A stretch of DNA of 64,000 bases from Pseudomonas maumuensis (GCF_019139675.1 NZ_CP077077.1:1798001-1862000); one strand, 5' to 3'; positions 1 through 9,245 are shown, numbered from the stretch's first letter. Translations and numbers: made by a program. Notes: generated by a model from the letters alone, not told the origin.

Positions 1-463
1 CGGACAGCTCGCCGCCGGCCAGCACTTCGGTGTCGATGGCGTCGCTGTGCTTGGCGGTCACCCGCAGGCGCAGCTTGCCGTCATCGAGCAGCAGGTCCAT
101 GCCGGGCTCCAGCGCGGCGATGATCTCTGGGTGTGGCAGGTTCACGCGGCGGCTGTCGCCCGGGGTCTTGTCCAGGTCCAGGCGCAGGGCCTGGCCGCGT
201 TGCAGTTGCACCTTGCCGTCGGCAAAGCGGCCGACGCGCAGCTTCGGCCCCTGCAGGTCCATGAGGATGCCCAGCGGGTAGTTGAGCTGCTGCTCGACTT
301 CGCGGATCCACTGGTAGCGCAGGGCGTGGTCGGCGTGTTCGCCGTGGCTGAAGTTGAGGCGGAAGATGTTCACCCCGGCCTCGACCAGCTGGCGGATGTC
401 ATCGATGCCCTTGATCGCAGGCCCGAGGGTGGCGAGGATTTTTACTTTTTTATCAGGCGTCAT
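1..463 (-). CDS. pykF: Pyruvate kinase, N-terminal part (cut by window edge)
   Basis: Converts phosphoenolpyruvate and ADP to pyruvate and ATP in the cytoplasm. Only the first 154 residues lie in the window. They show the classic pyruvate kinase start: an ILATLGPA segment near residue 9, NIFRLNFSHG near residue 31 and LMDLQGPKLRVG near residue 66, then the beginning of the B domain. The ATG at 463 overlaps the TGA of the upstream glycerate kinase gene (ATGA), so the two are translationally coupled. Position at the end of a gcl-hyi-glxR-ttuD operon fits a route that takes glyoxylate to glycerate phosphate and on to pyruvate. The allele name is chosen from this P. putida gene order; the paralogue could be named differently. 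Confidence 0.93.
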   Translation of the reverse strand, partial: MTPDKKVKILATLGPAIKGIDDIRQLVEAGVNIFRLNFSHGEHADHALRYQWIREVEQQLNYPLGILMDLQGPKLRVGRFADGKVQLQRGQALRLDLDKTPGDSRRVNLPHPEIIAALEPGMDLLLDDGKLRLRVTAKHSDAIDTEVLAGGELS

Positions 464-1734
464 GAGGGGTCGGTCTCGAGGATCAGGATGGCGCGGAAGT
501 CGTTGACGTTGGTGCGGGTCGGCTCGGTGACGATCAGCGCGTCGAGCGCGGCGAAGTAGCCATAGCCGTTGTTGTTGTCCAGCTCATCGCTGGCCGAAAG
601 GCCCAGGGCCTCGGCGCGGGCGTGGCTGTCCGGGGTCATGAAGGCGCCGGCGTTGTCCTCGGAGCCGTCGATGCCGTCGGTATCACCGGCCAATGCGTAC
701 ACCCCCGGTAGGCCCTTGAGGCTTTCGGTAAGGCTGAGCAGGAACTCGGCGTTGCGCCCGCCACGGCCATTGCCACGCACGGTGACGGTGGTCTCGCCGC
801 CGGAGAGGATCACGCAGGGCGCCTTCAGCGGCTGGCCGTGCAGGACGACCTGGCGGGCGATGCCGGCATGCACCTTGGCCACCTCGCGCGACTCGCCTTC
901 CAGGTCGCCGAGGATCAGCGGGCTGAAGCCGGCCTGGCGGGCTTTCACCGCGGCGGCCTCGAGCGATTGCTGGGGCCGGGCGATCAGCTGGAAGTGGCTG
1001 CGCGAAAGGGTCGGGTCGTCGGCCTTGACGGTTTCCGATGCCGGATTGTTGAGCCAGTCGATGACGGCCTTGGGCGCTTCGATGTTGTAGCGCTTGAGGA
1101 TCGCCAGGGCGTCGGCCGAGGTGCTGGGGTCGGCCACGGTAGGGCCGGAGGCGATGACCGTGGCCAGGTCGCCCGGTACATCGGAAATCGCGTAGGTGTA
1201 GACGGTGGCCGGCCAGCAGGCCTTGGCCAGGCGCCCGCCCTTGATCGCCGAGAGGTGCTTGCGCACGCAGTTCATCTCGCCGATGGTGGCGCCGGATTTC
1301 AGCAGGGCTTTGTTGATCTGCTGCTTGTCGGCCAGGGTCAGGCCTTCGGCGGGCAGGGCCAGCAGGGCGGAACCGCCGCCGGAGAGCAGGAAGATGACGC
1401 GGTCGTCTTCGCTGAGGTTGCTGACCAGCGCGAGCACGCGCTTGGCCACGGCCAGGCCGGCGGCATCAGGGACCGGGTGGGCGGCTTCGACCACCTCGAT
1501 CTTCTGGCAGCTGGCGCCGTGGCCGTAGCGGGTCACGACCAGGCCCGAGACCTCGCCTTGCCAGCTTTTCTCGACCACTTCGGCCATGGCGGCGGCGGCC
1601 TTGCCGGCGCCGATGACAATGACCCTGCCGCTACGGTCGGCGGGCAGGTGGGGTTCGAGGACCTGACGGGGGTGGGCGGCGGCGATGGCTGTGTCGAACA
1701 GCTCGCGCAGGAATTTTTGTGGATCGACCGACAT
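460..1734 (-). CDS. ttuD: Glycerate 2-kinase / hydroxypyruvate reductase (MOFRL family)
   Basis: Phosphorylates D-glycerate from the glyoxylate carboligase route; the family is often labelled hydroxypyruvate reductase TtuD, but its members are mostly glycerate 2-kinases. The 424-residue product has the two-domain MOFRL layout: VIVIGAGKAAAAMAE near residue 34, FLLSGGGSALLALP near 113, CVRKHLSAIKGGRLA near 158, and the C-terminal LSGGETTVTVRGNGRGGRN segment near 312 that defines the MOFRL domain. I use the ATG at 1734 (MSVDPQKF); an upstream extension would run through a REP repeat and is not credible. Its TGA overlaps the pyruvate kinase start, and a REP pair separates it from glxR upstream. 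Confidence 0.93.
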   Translation of the reverse strand: MSVDPQKFLRELFDTAIAAAHPRQVLEPHLPADRSGRVIVIGAGKAAAAMAEVVEKSWQGEVSGLVVTRYGHGASCQKIEVVEAAHPVPDAAGLAVAKRVLALVSNLSEDDRVIFLLSGGGSALLALPAEGLTLADKQQINKALLKSGATIGEMNCVRKHLSAIKGGRLAKACWPATVYTYAISDVPGDLATVIASGPTVADPSTSADALAILKRYNIEAPKAVIDWLNNPASETVKADDPTLSRSHFQLIARPQQSLEAAAVKARQAGFSPLILGDLEGESREVAKVHAGIARQVVLHGQPLKAPCVILSGGETTVTVRGNGRGGRNAEFLLSLTESLKGLPGVYALAGDTDGIDGSEDNAGAFMTPDSHARAEALGLSASDELDNNNGYGYFAALDALIVTEPTRTNVNDFRAILILETDPS

Positions 1735-1871
1735 GGCAGGCTCCCAGATTCTTGTTGTTCTGCAAAATCGAAAACGCCCCTGGAACTGCCTCCGTGCAGG
1801 CCGAACCAGGGGCGGGTGTTGCTCGGGGTCACCCTTCGACCTGTGGTTGCAGGAGAACGGTGTTGGATTCA

Positions 1872-1951
1872 TCGCCGGCAAGCCGGCTCCCACAGGTACA
1901 GCGCTGGATCATGGGACGGTGCGGTCCCTGTGGGAGCCGGCTTGCCGGCGA
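1872..1951. repeat. REP palindrome pair (inverted)
   Basis: Two inverted copies of a Pseudomonas REP-type unit, 1872-1895 (core GCCGGCAAGCCGGCTCCCAC) and 1928-1951 (its reverse complement), flank a 32-base spacer between glxR and ttuD. The same unit recurs elsewhere in this window. Confidence 0.85.
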
Positions 1952-1981
1952 AAGGGCTGCGCAGCAGCCCCCGGATTCAAA

Positions 1982-2875
1982 TCACTTGTCGTCGCGGATC
2001 GAGAAGTTGGCCATGTGCTCCAGGCCCTTGATCAGCGCCGAGTGGTCCCAGTTGCCGCCGCCCAGGGCCTGGCAGGTGTTGAACACTTGCTGGGCATTGG
2101 AGGTGTTGGGCAGGTTGATACCCAGCTCCTTGGCGCCTTGCAGGGCCAGGTTCAGGTCCTTCTGGTGCAGGTTGATGCGGAAGCCTGGGTCGAAGGTGCC
2201 TTTGATCATGCGCTCGGCATGCACTTCGAGGATCTTCGAGGAGGCGAAGCCGCCCATCAGTGCTTCACGCACCTTGGCCGGGTCGGCGCCGTTCTTGGCG
2301 GCGAACAGCAGGGCTTCGGCAACGGCCTGGATGTTCAGGGCGACGATGATCTGGTTGGCCACCTTGGCGGTCTGGCCGTCGCCGTTGCCGCCGACGCGGG
2401 TGATGTTCTTGCCCATGGCTTCGAACAGCGGCAGGGCGCGCTCGAAGGCTTTCGGGCAACCGCCGACCATGATGCTCAGGGTCGCGGCCTTGGCACCGAC
2501 TTCGCCGCCGGACACCGGGGCGTCCAGGTAGGCGGCGCCGGTGGCCTTGATCTTCTCGGCGAAGGCTTTGGTGGCGGTAGGCGAGATCGAGCTCATGTCG
2601 ATCACCACCTTGTTCGGGCCCACGCCTTCGGCGACGCCGTTTTCACCGAACAGCACGCTTTCGACCTGTGGGGTGTCGGGCACCATGACGATGATGAATT
2701 CAGCTTCCTGGGCCACTTCCTTCGGGTTGGCCAGGGCCACGCCGCCAGCGGCGATCAGGTTGGCCGGCGCTGCGTCGTGGTGGGTCGAAACGAAGATGCT
2801 GTGACCTGCTTTTTGCAGGTTCTGGGCCATGGGGTTGCCCATGATGCCGGTGCCGATGAAACCGATTTTAGCCAT
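1982..2875 (-). CDS. glxR: Tartronate semialdehyde reductase (2-hydroxy-3-oxopropionate reductase)
   Basis: Reduces tartronate semialdehyde, the product of glyoxylate carboligase, to D-glycerate with NAD(P)H. The 297-residue length is typical of the 3-hydroxyisobutyrate dehydrogenase family. The N-terminus carries the Rossmann motif GFIGTGIMGNPMAQNL at residues 5-20, followed by the substrate-binding loop YLDAPVSGGEVGA near residue 117 and the catalytic-lysine helix GDGQTAKVANQI near residue 165. It is the third gene of the gcl operon (gcl, hyi, glxR, ttuD, pyk). A REP pair lies on each side, at 1872-1951 and 2930-3018. Confidence 0.95.
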   Translation of the reverse strand: MAKIGFIGTGIMGNPMAQNLQKAGHSIFVSTHHDAAPANLIAAGGVALANPKEVAQEAEFIIVMVPDTPQVESVLFGENGVAEGVGPNKVVIDMSSISPTATKAFAEKIKATGAAYLDAPVSGGEVGAKAATLSIMVGGCPKAFERALPLFEAMGKNITRVGGNGDGQTAKVANQIIVALNIQAVAEALLFAAKNGADPAKVREALMGGFASSKILEVHAERMIKGTFDPGFRINLHQKDLNLALQGAKELGINLPNTSNAQQVFNTCQALGGGNWDHSALIKGLEHMANFSIRDDK

Positions 2876-2929
2876 GAGAGATTACCTCGTTGTAATTGTT
2901 GAATCTCGATGGAGCAGGCGGTGCGAACC

Positions 2930-3018
2930 TTGTGGGAGCTGGCTTGCCAGCGATTGCGATCGATCTGCAAACGATGTTGGCCGTGTTGACGCTGTCGCTG
3001 GCAAGCCAGCTCCCACAG
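2930..3018. repeat. REP palindrome pair (variant core)
   Basis: Inverted copies at 2930-2953 and 2995-3018 of a variant unit with core GCTGGCAAGCCAGCTCCCAC, between glxR and hyi. Both arms carry compensating changes relative to the unit at 1872, so the palindrome is kept. Confidence 0.8.
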
Positions 3019-3051
3019 GGGCCAATCAGGGCAGCCCCTTCGAGCGAATCC

Positions 3052-3834
3052 TTAGATCGCGTTGTGAGTTTTGAGCCAGCCCAGGCCCGCCTCGGTGGTG
3101 GTCTTGGGCTTGTACTCCGCGCCCACCCAGCCCTGGTAGCCGATGCGGTCCAGGTGCTCGAACAGGAAGCGGTAGTTGATCTCGCCGGTGCCCGGCTCGT
3201 GGCGGCCCGGGTTGTCGGCCAGCTGCACGTGGTTGATCAGCTTCAGGTTGGTTTCCAGGGTGCGCGCCAGGTCACCTTCCATGATCTGCATGTGGTAGAT
3301 GTCGTACTGCAGGAACAGGTTGTCGCTGCCCACCTCGGCCTGGATTTCCAGGGCCTGTTTCGTGGTGTTCAGGTAGAAGCCCGGGATGTCGCGGGTGTTG
3401 ATCATTTCCATGACCAGGCGGATGCCGGCGGCCTTGAGCTTGTCGGCGGCGTAGCGCAGGTTTTCCACGAAGGTCTTGCGCACGGTGGCGCAGTCAGGGC
3501 CTTGCGGGCGGATGCCGGCCAGGGCGTTGACCTGGGTGTTGCCCAGCACCTTGGCGTACTCGATGGCCTTGTCGACACCGGCGCGGAACTCTTCGACGCG
3601 GTCGGGGTGGCAGGTGATGCCGCGCTCACCTTTCGACCAGTCGCCGGCCGGCAGGTTGAACAGCACCTGGGTCAGGCCATGGGCGTCGAGCTGCTGCTTG
3701 ATCTCGGCGGCGCTGAAATCGTACGGGAAGAGGTATTCGACGCCGCTGAAACCAGCGTCGGCGGCGGCCTTGAAGCGAGCCAGGAAGTCCTGTTCGGTGA
3801 ACAGCATGGACAGGTTGGCGGCGAAGCGAGGCAT
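3052..3834 (-). CDS. hyi: Hydroxypyruvate isomerase
   Basis: Interconverts hydroxypyruvate and tartronate semialdehyde, feeding the glycerate branch of glyoxylate use. The product is 260 residues, the size of E. coli Hyi, and has a sugar isomerase TIM-barrel pattern: MPRFAANLSMLFTEQDFLAR at the start, GFSGVEYLFPYDF near residue 33, a metal-ligand glutamate in LVMEMINTRDIPGFY near residue 139, QYDIYHMQIMEGD near residue 176 and VQLADNPGRHEPGTGEINY near residue 205. It lies 54 bases downstream of gcl; a strong hairpin at 3857-3879 fills that gap. Confidence 0.95.
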   Translation of the reverse strand: MPRFAANLSMLFTEQDFLARFKAAADAGFSGVEYLFPYDFSAAEIKQQLDAHGLTQVLFNLPAGDWSKGERGITCHPDRVEEFRAGVDKAIEYAKVLGNTQVNALAGIRPQGPDCATVRKTFVENLRYAADKLKAAGIRLVMEMINTRDIPGFYLNTTKQALEIQAEVGSDNLFLQYDIYHMQIMEGDLARTLETNLKLINHVQLADNPGRHEPGTGEINYRFLFEHLDRIGYQGWVGAEYKPKTTTEAGLGWLKTHNAI

Positions 3835-3856
3835 AAGTCGTCTCCTTGCGTTGATT

Positions 3857-3879
3857 GCCCCCGCGCGCGGCGCGGGGGC
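3857..3879 (-). other. Intercistronic GC hairpin between gcl and hyi
   Basis: A perfect 10-base stem (GCCCCCGCGC / GCGCGGGGGC) with a 3-base loop sits in the 54-base gap between gcl and hyi. No U-tract follows on the minus strand, so it looks more like an mRNA 3'-end stabiliser or partial attenuator than a full terminator. Confidence 0.6.
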
Positions 3880-3888
3880 GTCAGGCGA

Positions 3889-5664
3889 TCAGTCCAGCAG
3901 CGAGATGGCGGTCGGCGCGTCGTTGCCGACCAGGGCGAGGTCTTCGAACTCGTTGACCGCGTTGATCTCGGTGCCCATGGAAATGTTGGTCACACGCTCG
4001 AGAATCACTTCGACCACCACCGGCACGCGGAACTCTTCGGCCATCTTCTGCGCCTTGAGCAGGGCAGGGGCGATCTCGGCCGGTTGGAACACGCGGATGG
4101 CCTTGCAGCCCAGGCCCTCGACCACGGCGACGTGGTCGACACCGTAGGTGGCGGCGTCGGTGGAATTGATGTTCTCGAACGCCAGTTGTACACAGTAATC
4201 CATGTCGAAACCACGCTGCGCCTGTCGGATCAGGCCGAGGTAGGCGTTGTTCACCAGCACGTGGACGTATGGCAGGTTGAACTGCGCGCCCACCGCCAGC
4301 TCTTCGATCATGAACTGGAAGTCGTAGTCACCGGACAGCGCGACCACCTTACGTTTCGGGTCGGCCTTGACCACGCCGAGCGCGGCAGGGATGGTCCAGC
4401 CCAGCGGGCCGGCCTGGCCGCAGTTGATCCAGTGGCGTGGCTTGTACACGTGCAGGAACTGCGCGCCGGCGATCTGCGACAGGCCGATGGTGCTGACGTA
4501 GGTGGTGTCCTTGCCGAACACTTCGTTCATTTCCTGGTACACGCGCTGCGGTTTGACCGGGACGTTGTCGAAGTTGGTCTTGCGCTGCAGGGTAGCCTTG
4601 CGTTCCTGGCAGTCTTCCAGCCAGGCCTTGCGGCACTTGAGCTTGCCTGCGGCTTTCCATTCGCGGGCCACTTCGAGGAACACGTCCAGGGCCTTGCCGG
4701 CGTCCGAGACGATACCCAAGTCCGGGGTGAACACACGGCCGATCTGGGTCGGTTCGATGTCCACGTGCACGAACTTGCGGCCTTCGGTGTAGACGTCGAC
4801 AGAGCCGGTGTGGCGGTTGGCCCAGCGGTTGCCGATACCGAACACCAGGTCGGACTTGAGCATGGTCGCGTTGCCGTAGCGGTGCGAGGTCTGCAGGCCG
4901 ACCATGCCGACCATCAATTCGTGATCGTCCGGGATGGTGCCCCAGCCCATCAGGGTTGGCACTACCGGTACGCCGGTCAGTTCGGCGAACTCGACCAGCT
5001 TGTCGCTGGCGTCGGCGTTGATGATGCCGCCGCCGGCTACCAGCAGCGGGCGTTCGGCGTCATTGAGCAGGGCCAGGGCTTTTTCGGCCTGTACGCGGGT
5101 GGCGGCTGGCTTGTTGATCGCCAGTGGCTCGTAGGCATCGATGTCGAACTCGATCTCGGCCATCTGCACGTCGAACGGCAGGTCGATCAGCACCGGGCCT
5201 GGGCGGCCGGTGCGCATTTCATAGAAGGCTTTCTGGAAGGCGTACGGCACTTGGCCTGGCTCGAGGACGGTGGTCGCCCACTTGGTCACCGGCTTGACGA
5301 TGCTGGTGATGTCGACGGCCTGGAAGTCTTCCTTGTGCAGGCGGGCACGCGGGGCCTGGCCGGTGATGCAGAGGATCGGGATGGAGTCGGCCGAGGCGCT
5401 GTACAGGCCGGTGACCATGTCGGTGCCGGCGGGGCCGGAGGTGCCGATGCACACGCCGATGTTGCCCGGGTTGGCGCGGGTGTAGCCCTCGGCCATGTGC
5501 GAGGCGCCTTCGACGTGGCGAGCGAGGACGTGATCGATGCCACCGACTTTTTTCAGGGCCGAGTACAGCGGGTTGATCGCGGCGCCGGGAATGCCGAACG
5601 CGGTATCTACACCTTCACGGCGCATGACCAGAACGGCTGCATCGATTGCTCTCATTTTGCTCAT
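3889..5664 (-). CDS. gcl: Glyoxylate carboligase (tartronate semialdehyde synthase)
   Basis: Thiamine diphosphate enzyme that joins two glyoxylates to tartronate semialdehyde and CO2. The 591-residue product matches the usual length. The N-terminal domain begins [20 protein letters not shown] with [16 protein letters not shown] near residue 24; in this family a valine replaces the usual catalytic glutamate of ThDP enzymes. [19 protein letters not shown] lies near residue 73. The C-terminal ThDP/Mg motif is [18 protein letters not shown] near residue 440, followed by [18 protein letters not shown]. It is the first gene of the operon. An operator-like TTGTATACAA (5690-5699) lies 26 bases upstream of its ATG, a natural position for repression by the GclR-like regulator at 18750-19505. 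Confidence 0.97.
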   Translation of the reverse strand: MSKMRAIDAAVLVMRREGVDTAFGIPGAAINPLYSALKKVGGIDHVLARHVEGASHMAEGYTRANPGNIGVCIGTSGPAGTDMVTGLYSASADSIPILCITGQAPRARLHKEDFQAVDITSIVKPVTKWATTVLEPGQVPYAFQKAFYEMRTGRPGPVLIDLPFDVQMAEIEFDIDAYEPLAINKPAATRVQAEKALALLNDAERPLLVAGGGIINADASDKLVEFAELTGVPVVPTLMGWGTIPDDHELMVGMVGLQTSHRYGNATMLKSDLVFGIGNRWANRHTGSVDVYTEGRKFVHVDIEPTQIGRVFTPDLGIVSDAGKALDVFLEVAREWKAAGKLKCRKAWLEDCQERKATLQRKTNFDNVPVKPQRVYQEMNEVFGKDTTYVSTIGLSQIAGAQFLHVYKPRHWINCGQAGPLGWTIPAALGVVKADPKRKVVALSGDYDFQFMIEELAVGAQFNLPYVHVLVNNAYLGLIRQAQRGFDMDYCVQLAFENINSTDAATYGVDHVAVVEGLGCKAIRVFQPAEIAPALLKAQKMAEEFRVPVVVEVILERVTNISMGTEINAVNEFEDLALVGNDAPTAISLLD

Positions 5665-5689
5665 GGTTTGTGCCTCATCGATTTTGTAA

Positions 5690-5699
5690 TTGTATACAA
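5690..5699. promoter_or_regulatory. Palindromic operator TTGTATACAA (gcl promoter)
   Basis: Perfect 10-base palindrome 26 bases upstream of the gcl start codon. It fits the TNGT-N-ACNA style of FadR/FCD-type GntR regulators. Identical or near-identical copies precede the GlcG-like gene, puuE, uraH and the azgA/gclR pair. GclR as the binder is an inference. Confidence 0.7.
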
Positions 5700-5829
5700 C
5701 TTGCGTTGCGACAGAGTGTATTCATGGTCGGCGCAAAAGGTCAATCCATTTTCGTCGGCGGCTTTGACTTGCTGGTCATGGCAAAAAAGGGCGGCATTTC
5801 GTCGCAGTGAGACACATTGGATCAGAAAA

Positions 5830-5839
5830 TTGTATACAA
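5830..5839. promoter_or_regulatory. Palindromic operator TTGTATACAA (GlcG-like gene promoter)
   Basis: Second perfect copy in the divergent region between gcl and the GlcG-like gene, 82 bases upstream of the ATG at 5922. It sits where a promoter for the plus-strand gene would be expected. Confidence 0.7.
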
Positions 5840-5921
5840 ACAGTGCCTTTGTTGTGTTCTATCTTGTCTATTGGTTTTCAACTGCCCTCAGGGCTTCTCA
5901 CAACAAGAAGAGGACCTTTTC

Positions 5922-6362
5922 ATGAACGCATTGACCCTTAAACAGGCCGTGGGCGTGGTAAATGCCGCGTTGGCCGCAGGGCGCAAGATCAACGCCGCGC
6001 CCTTGACCGTGGCGGTGCTCGACGCCGGCGGGCACTTGCTGGCGTTGCAGCGCGAGGACGGTGCCAGCCTGCTGCGCCCCGAGGTGGCCATCGGCAAGGC
6101 CTGGGGCGCGGTGGCGCTGGGCAAGGGTTCGCGCCTGCTGGCGCTGGACTCGCAGCAGCGCCCCGCCTTCTACGCGGCTTTGAACGGGCTCGGCGAGCGA
6201 CCGGTGGTGCCGGTGCCAGGGGGCGTGCTGATCCGTGATCAGGAGGGCAAGGTGCTGGGGGCGGTGGGGATCAGCGGCGATACGTCGGATATCGACGAGC
6301 AGTGCGCGATCAGTGCGATCGAAGAGGTGGGGCTGACGGCGGATGCCGGGGTGGCGGCTTAA
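5922..6362 (+). CDS. GlcG/HbpS family (DUF336) protein
   Basis: Small 146-residue protein of the GlcG/HbpS (DUF336) family; such proteins sit beside glycolate/glyoxylate genes and some bind haem, but their role there is not settled. The family pattern is clear: MNALTLKQAVGVVNAALAAG at the start, VAVLDAGGHLLALQREDGAS near residue 29, IGKAWGAVALGKGSR near residue 56, and VPGGVLIRDQEGKVLGAVGISG near residue 95. I chose the ATG at 5922, which begins the conserved domain. It is divergent from gcl and has its own TTGTATACAA operator, so co-regulation with gcl is likely. No secretion signal is visible. Confidence 0.88.
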   Translation: MNALTLKQAVGVVNAALAAGRKINAAPLTVAVLDAGGHLLALQREDGASLLRPEVAIGKAWGAVALGKGSRLLALDSQQRPAFYAALNGLGERPVVPVPGGVLIRDQEGKVLGAVGISGDTSDIDEQCAISAIEEVGLTADAGVAA

Positions 6363-6409
6363 GGTTCAGTTTCTCTGGGGCCGCTGTGCGGCCCATCGCC
6401 GCGGTTCGT

Positions 6410-6472
6410 CGCCACGACAAGCCGGCTCCCACAGGAATTGTGCAGGGCCTGTGGGAGCCGGCTTGCCGGCGA
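6410..6472. repeat. REP palindrome pair
   Basis: Two inverted REP units (6410-6434 and 6449-6472) lie between the convergent GlcG-like gene and the TetR regulator gene. The second unit has the full GCCGGCTTGCCGGC core; the first is slightly degenerate on its outer side. Confidence 0.8.
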
Positions 6473-6503
6473 TAAGGGCTGCGCAGCAGCCCCATTGGCC
6501 CTG

Positions 6504-7115
6504 TCAGGCTGCCTCGGGCTCGCAGCCCTTCAGCACCAGGCGAATGATGGTCTCCGCCGCCGCGTCATAGTCACTGTCGGCCAGTTTGGCCTTGCCGGTC
6601 ACCACGGCGATCTGCCAGTCGAAATCCGCATAGGTTTGCGTCGCCGCCCAGATGCTGAACATCAGGTGGTGCGGGTCGACGTGGGCGATCTGGCCGCGTT
6701 CGATCCAGCGCTGGATGCACTCGATGTTGTGGCGGGCCTGCTCGTTGAGCTGCTCGACCTGGCGCGGCGACAGGTGCGGCGCGCCATGCATGATCTCGCT
6801 GGCGAACACCTTGGAGGCGTGGGGCAGGTCGCGGGAGATGCGGATCTTCGAGCGGATGTACGCGCTGAGCACCTCTTTCGGATCACCGTCGGCGTTGAAC
6901 GGCGTCGAGGCCTGCATGATCGGCGCGATGATGCTCTCGAGCACCTCGCGGTAGAGGTTTTCCTTCGACTTGAAGTAGTAGTACACGTTCGGCTTGGGCA
7001 GGCCGGCCTTGGCCGCGATATCGCTGGTCTTGGTGGCGGCGAAGCCCTTGTCGGCGAATTCTTCACTGGCTGCGCGCAGGATCAGTTCCTTGTTGCGCTC
7101 GCGAATGGTGCTCAT
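6504..7115 (-). CDS. TetR family regulator, RutR-like
   Basis: Predicted DNA-binding repressor of 203 residues. The N-terminal helix-turn-helix reads [21 protein letters not shown] around residues 32-52. The rest follows E. coli RutR (pyrimidine/purine-degradation regulator) closely in layout, including [22 protein letters not shown] near residue 96 and [21 protein letters not shown] near residue 148. The start is the ATG at 7115 (MSTIRERN). E. coli RutR binds TTGACCA-NN-TGGTCAA. Similar TGAC...GGTCA palindromes occur here upstream of xdhA, azgA and a tsx gene, so it may control purine uptake and oxidation; that link is inferred. Confidence 0.88.
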   Translation of the reverse strand: MSTIRERNKELILRAASEEFADKGFAATKTSDIAAKAGLPKPNVYYYFKSKENLYREVLESIIAPIMQASTPFNADGDPKEVLSAYIRSKIRISRDLPHASKVFASEIMHGAPHLSPRQVEQLNEQARHNIECIQRWIERGQIAHVDPHHLMFSIWAATQTYADFDWQIAVVTGKAKLADSDYDAAAETIIRLVLKGCEPEAA

Positions 7116-7247
7116 TGTCGGGAATCTTCCTCGGGTCTGGCCCCTCCAAGAGGGGTCCGGCATGGTAGCACCCGCTCGGACGGGCGCTCAAGGCAGCGTC
7201 TTTGGGCTAGAATCCCGGCCATTCGAACCTACTGGAAACATTTTGAC

Positions 7248-8162
7248 ATGGCAGGAAGCAGCTTACTGGTACTGATCGACGATATCGCCACGGTCCTCGA
7301 CGATGTCTCGTTGATGACCAAGGTCGCGGCGAAGAAGACCGCCGGGGTGCTGGGCGACGACCTGGCGCTCAATGCCCAGCAGGTCACCGGTGTGCGCGCC
7401 GAACGCGAGATCCCGGTGGTGTGGGCGGTGGCCAAGGGTTCGCTGGTGAACAAGGCGATCCTGGTGCCGGCGGCGCTGCTGATCAGCGCGTTCATTCCCT
7501 GGGCGGTGATTCCGCTGCTGATGGTCGGTGGCGCCTACCTGTGCTTCGAGGGCTTCGAGAAGCTGGCGCACAAGTTCCTGCATAGCAAGGCCGAGGACGA
7601 CGCGCAGCACGAGGCGCGCAAGGCGGCCGTGGCGGACGAGCAGGTCGACCTGGTGGCCTTTGAGAAGAGCAAGATCAAGGGCGCGGTACGCACCGACTTC
7701 ATCCTCTCCGCCGAGATCATCGCCATCACCCTGGGTACCGTGGCCGATGCGCCGCTGAGCCAGCAGATCATCGTGCTGTCGGGGATCGCGCTGGTGATGA
7801 CCATTGGTGTCTATGGCCTGGTGGCAGGCATCGTCAAGCTCGATGACCTGGGGCTGTGGATGACCAAGAAAGCCTCGGCGCTGAGCCAGGCGGTGGGCAA
7901 CGGCATCCTGCGCGCCGCGCCGTACATGATGAAGAGCCTGTCGGTGATCGGCACCGCGGCGATGTTCCTGGTCGGTGGCGGCATCCTGGTGCATGGCATC
8001 GCGCCGCTGCATCACGCCATCGAGGCGTTCAGCGAAGGACGGGGCGGGGCGTTGACCGGGGCACTGCTCAATGGTGTGGCGGGGGTGATTGCGGGGGCTG
8101 TGGTGCTGGCGCTGGTTGCTGTCGTGGGCAAGTTCTGGCGGGCGCTGAGACCCGCGAACTGA
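7248..8162 (+). CDS. DUF808 family inner-membrane protein (YedI-like)
   Basis: A 304-residue polytopic membrane protein of the DUF808/YedI family, function unknown. The family start [20 protein letters not shown] is at the N-terminus, followed by a conserved cytoplasmic stretch with [20 protein letters not shown] near residue 26. Hydrophobic segments are visible near residues 74-105, 160-205 and 225-300. I chose the ATG at 7248; a long upstream extension in the same frame crosses the TetR gene and REP DNA and is not credible. It is divergent from the RutR-like gene with 132 bases between them. A short CCGGGGC-TT-GCCCCGG hairpin follows the stop codon (8172-8187). Confidence 0.9.
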   Translation: MAGSSLLVLIDDIATVLDDVSLMTKVAAKKTAGVLGDDLALNAQQVTGVRAEREIPVVWAVAKGSLVNKAILVPAALLISAFIPWAVIPLLMVGGAYLCFEGFEKLAHKFLHSKAEDDAQHEARKAAVADEQVDLVAFEKSKIKGAVRTDFILSAEIIAITLGTVADAPLSQQIIVLSGIALVMTIGVYGLVAGIVKLDDLGLWMTKKASALSQAVGNGILRAAPYMMKSLSVIGTAAMFLVGGGILVHGIAPLHHAIEAFSEGRGGALTGALLNGVAGVIAGAVVLALVAVVGKFWRALRPAN

Positions 8163-8188
8163 GGCGCCAGGCCGGGGCTTGCCCCGGT

Positions 8189-8243
8189 TCGCCGGCAAGC
8201 CGGCTCCCACAGAAATAGGTCGATCACTGTGGGGGCCGGCTTA
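8189..8243. repeat. REP palindrome pair
   Basis: Inverted REP units at 8189-8212 and 8227-8243 (the second truncated) between the convergent DUF808 and tsx-like genes. Confidence 0.75.
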
Positions 8244-8251
8244 CACTCGGA

Positions 8252-9034
8252 TCAGAAGTGAACCTTGACCAGGAAACTCATGGTGTTCTGATCGGTAGTG
8301 AAGGCATCGCTGTCTTTGATGCCGTACTTGTTCTTCCAGTAGTCGTACTCGATACCCACGTACAACTGCTTCTCGCCCAGGTGCAGCGCTTTGCCCAGGT
8401 CGTACTTGACCTGCGGGTTGAAGTGCAGGTTCGCCTGGTAGGTGCCGCGACGGTTCTCGTCGTTGTCCACCACCCAGTCCATGAAGCCGTCGATGAGAAT
8501 GTCGGACGAACCCACGGGGATGGTGTAGGACCACACCGGGGTGATCTGCCAGACGTTGTCGCCTGGGCGGCTGCCGTCGGTGGTGCGCTGGTAGAAGTTC
8601 AGCTGGAAGTAGTCGAAGCCTGGGATCGCCAGGTCGAAGCCGGGGCCGATCAGGTAGGACTCGGTGTCACCCTCGCCGAACTCGTAGGTCATGGCCAGCA
8701 GCACGTCCTTGACCGGGCCGAACTCGAGCTTCTGGTCGAAAATCTTGCCGAACGACAGGCGTGGGCTGAACTCGCCGTAGTAGGTGTTCGGGCCGTTGCT
8801 GGCGTCCTTCTTGCCCTGGTAGAAGATCTTGTCGAAGAAGAAGAAGTTGTCGCCGTACTTCCACGCATCGGCGTGCTCGAAGGTCACGGTCTGCTGGATC
8901 TCGGGGTTGACCTTGAAGTTCTTGCCCCACAGGTAGGTCAGGCTGTTGTTCTGCCATTGCAGCAGGTCACCGGCTTGGCTGGCGCCGCAGGCCAGCAGGC
9001 CGCCGGCGAGGATCAGGCTATTGATGGTACGCAT
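8252..9034 (-). CDS. Tsx-like nucleoside-specific outer-membrane channel (copy 1)
   Basis: Predicted outer-membrane beta-barrel of the Tsx/OmpK family, which passes nucleosides and related solutes. The 260-residue product starts with a signal peptide (MRTINSLILAGGLLACGASQA, cleavage near residue 21). It has alternating aromatic strands such as LLQWQNNSLTYLWGKNF, YYGEFSPRLSFGKIF and DNVWQITPVWSYTIPVGSS, and ends in an aromatic residue (VKVHF), as outer-membrane proteins do. The ATG at 9034 is chosen because it begins the signal peptide. A very similar paralogue is encoded directly upstream on the same strand. Location beside urate/xanthine genes and two upstream TGAC...GGTCA sites suggest purine-derived cargo. 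Confidence 0.9.
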   Translation of the reverse strand: MRTINSLILAGGLLACGASQAGDLLQWQNNSLTYLWGKNFKVNPEIQQTVTFEHADAWKYGDNFFFFDKIFYQGKKDASNGPNTYYGEFSPRLSFGKIFDQKLEFGPVKDVLLAMTYEFGEGDTESYLIGPGFDLAIPGFDYFQLNFYQRTTDGSRPGDNVWQITPVWSYTIPVGSSDILIDGFMDWVVDNDENRRGTYQANLHFNPQVKYDLGKALHLGEKQLYVGIEYDYWKNKYGIKDSDAFTTDQNTMSFLVKVHF

Positions 9035-9087
9035 TGCGTGTGTCGCTCCCTTTATTGGATCTGTTGTCAGCGCTCGGGCGCTGTTCT

Positions 9088-9101
9088 TGTCTTTTGGGTC
9101 A
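9088..9101. promoter_or_regulatory. RutR-box-like site (tsx copy 1, proximal)
   Basis: TGTCTTTTGGGTCA, one mismatch from the site upstream of azgA (TGACTTTTGGGTCA). It lies 54 bases upstream of the tsx copy 1 ATG, in the promoter zone. Confidence 0.5.
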
Positions 9102-9245
9102 GCTTTTTTCGATTGGCCACAGCTGTTTGGCAAGAGCTGCGCCAACTTTTCCTCGTTGGGCACAACCATCCTGCTCGACGTCTTTCTGAACGGATGAAAT
9201 GGTCATTTCACACTGGCAACACGTTGGCCAACCGCCCGGAAACAT

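Noticed and set aside
838..5925. Long plus-strand frames opposite ttuD, glxR, hyi and gcl
   Set aside because: High-GC codon shadow frames of well-identified minus-strand enzymes; the translations are Val/Gly/Ala-rich with no family pattern.
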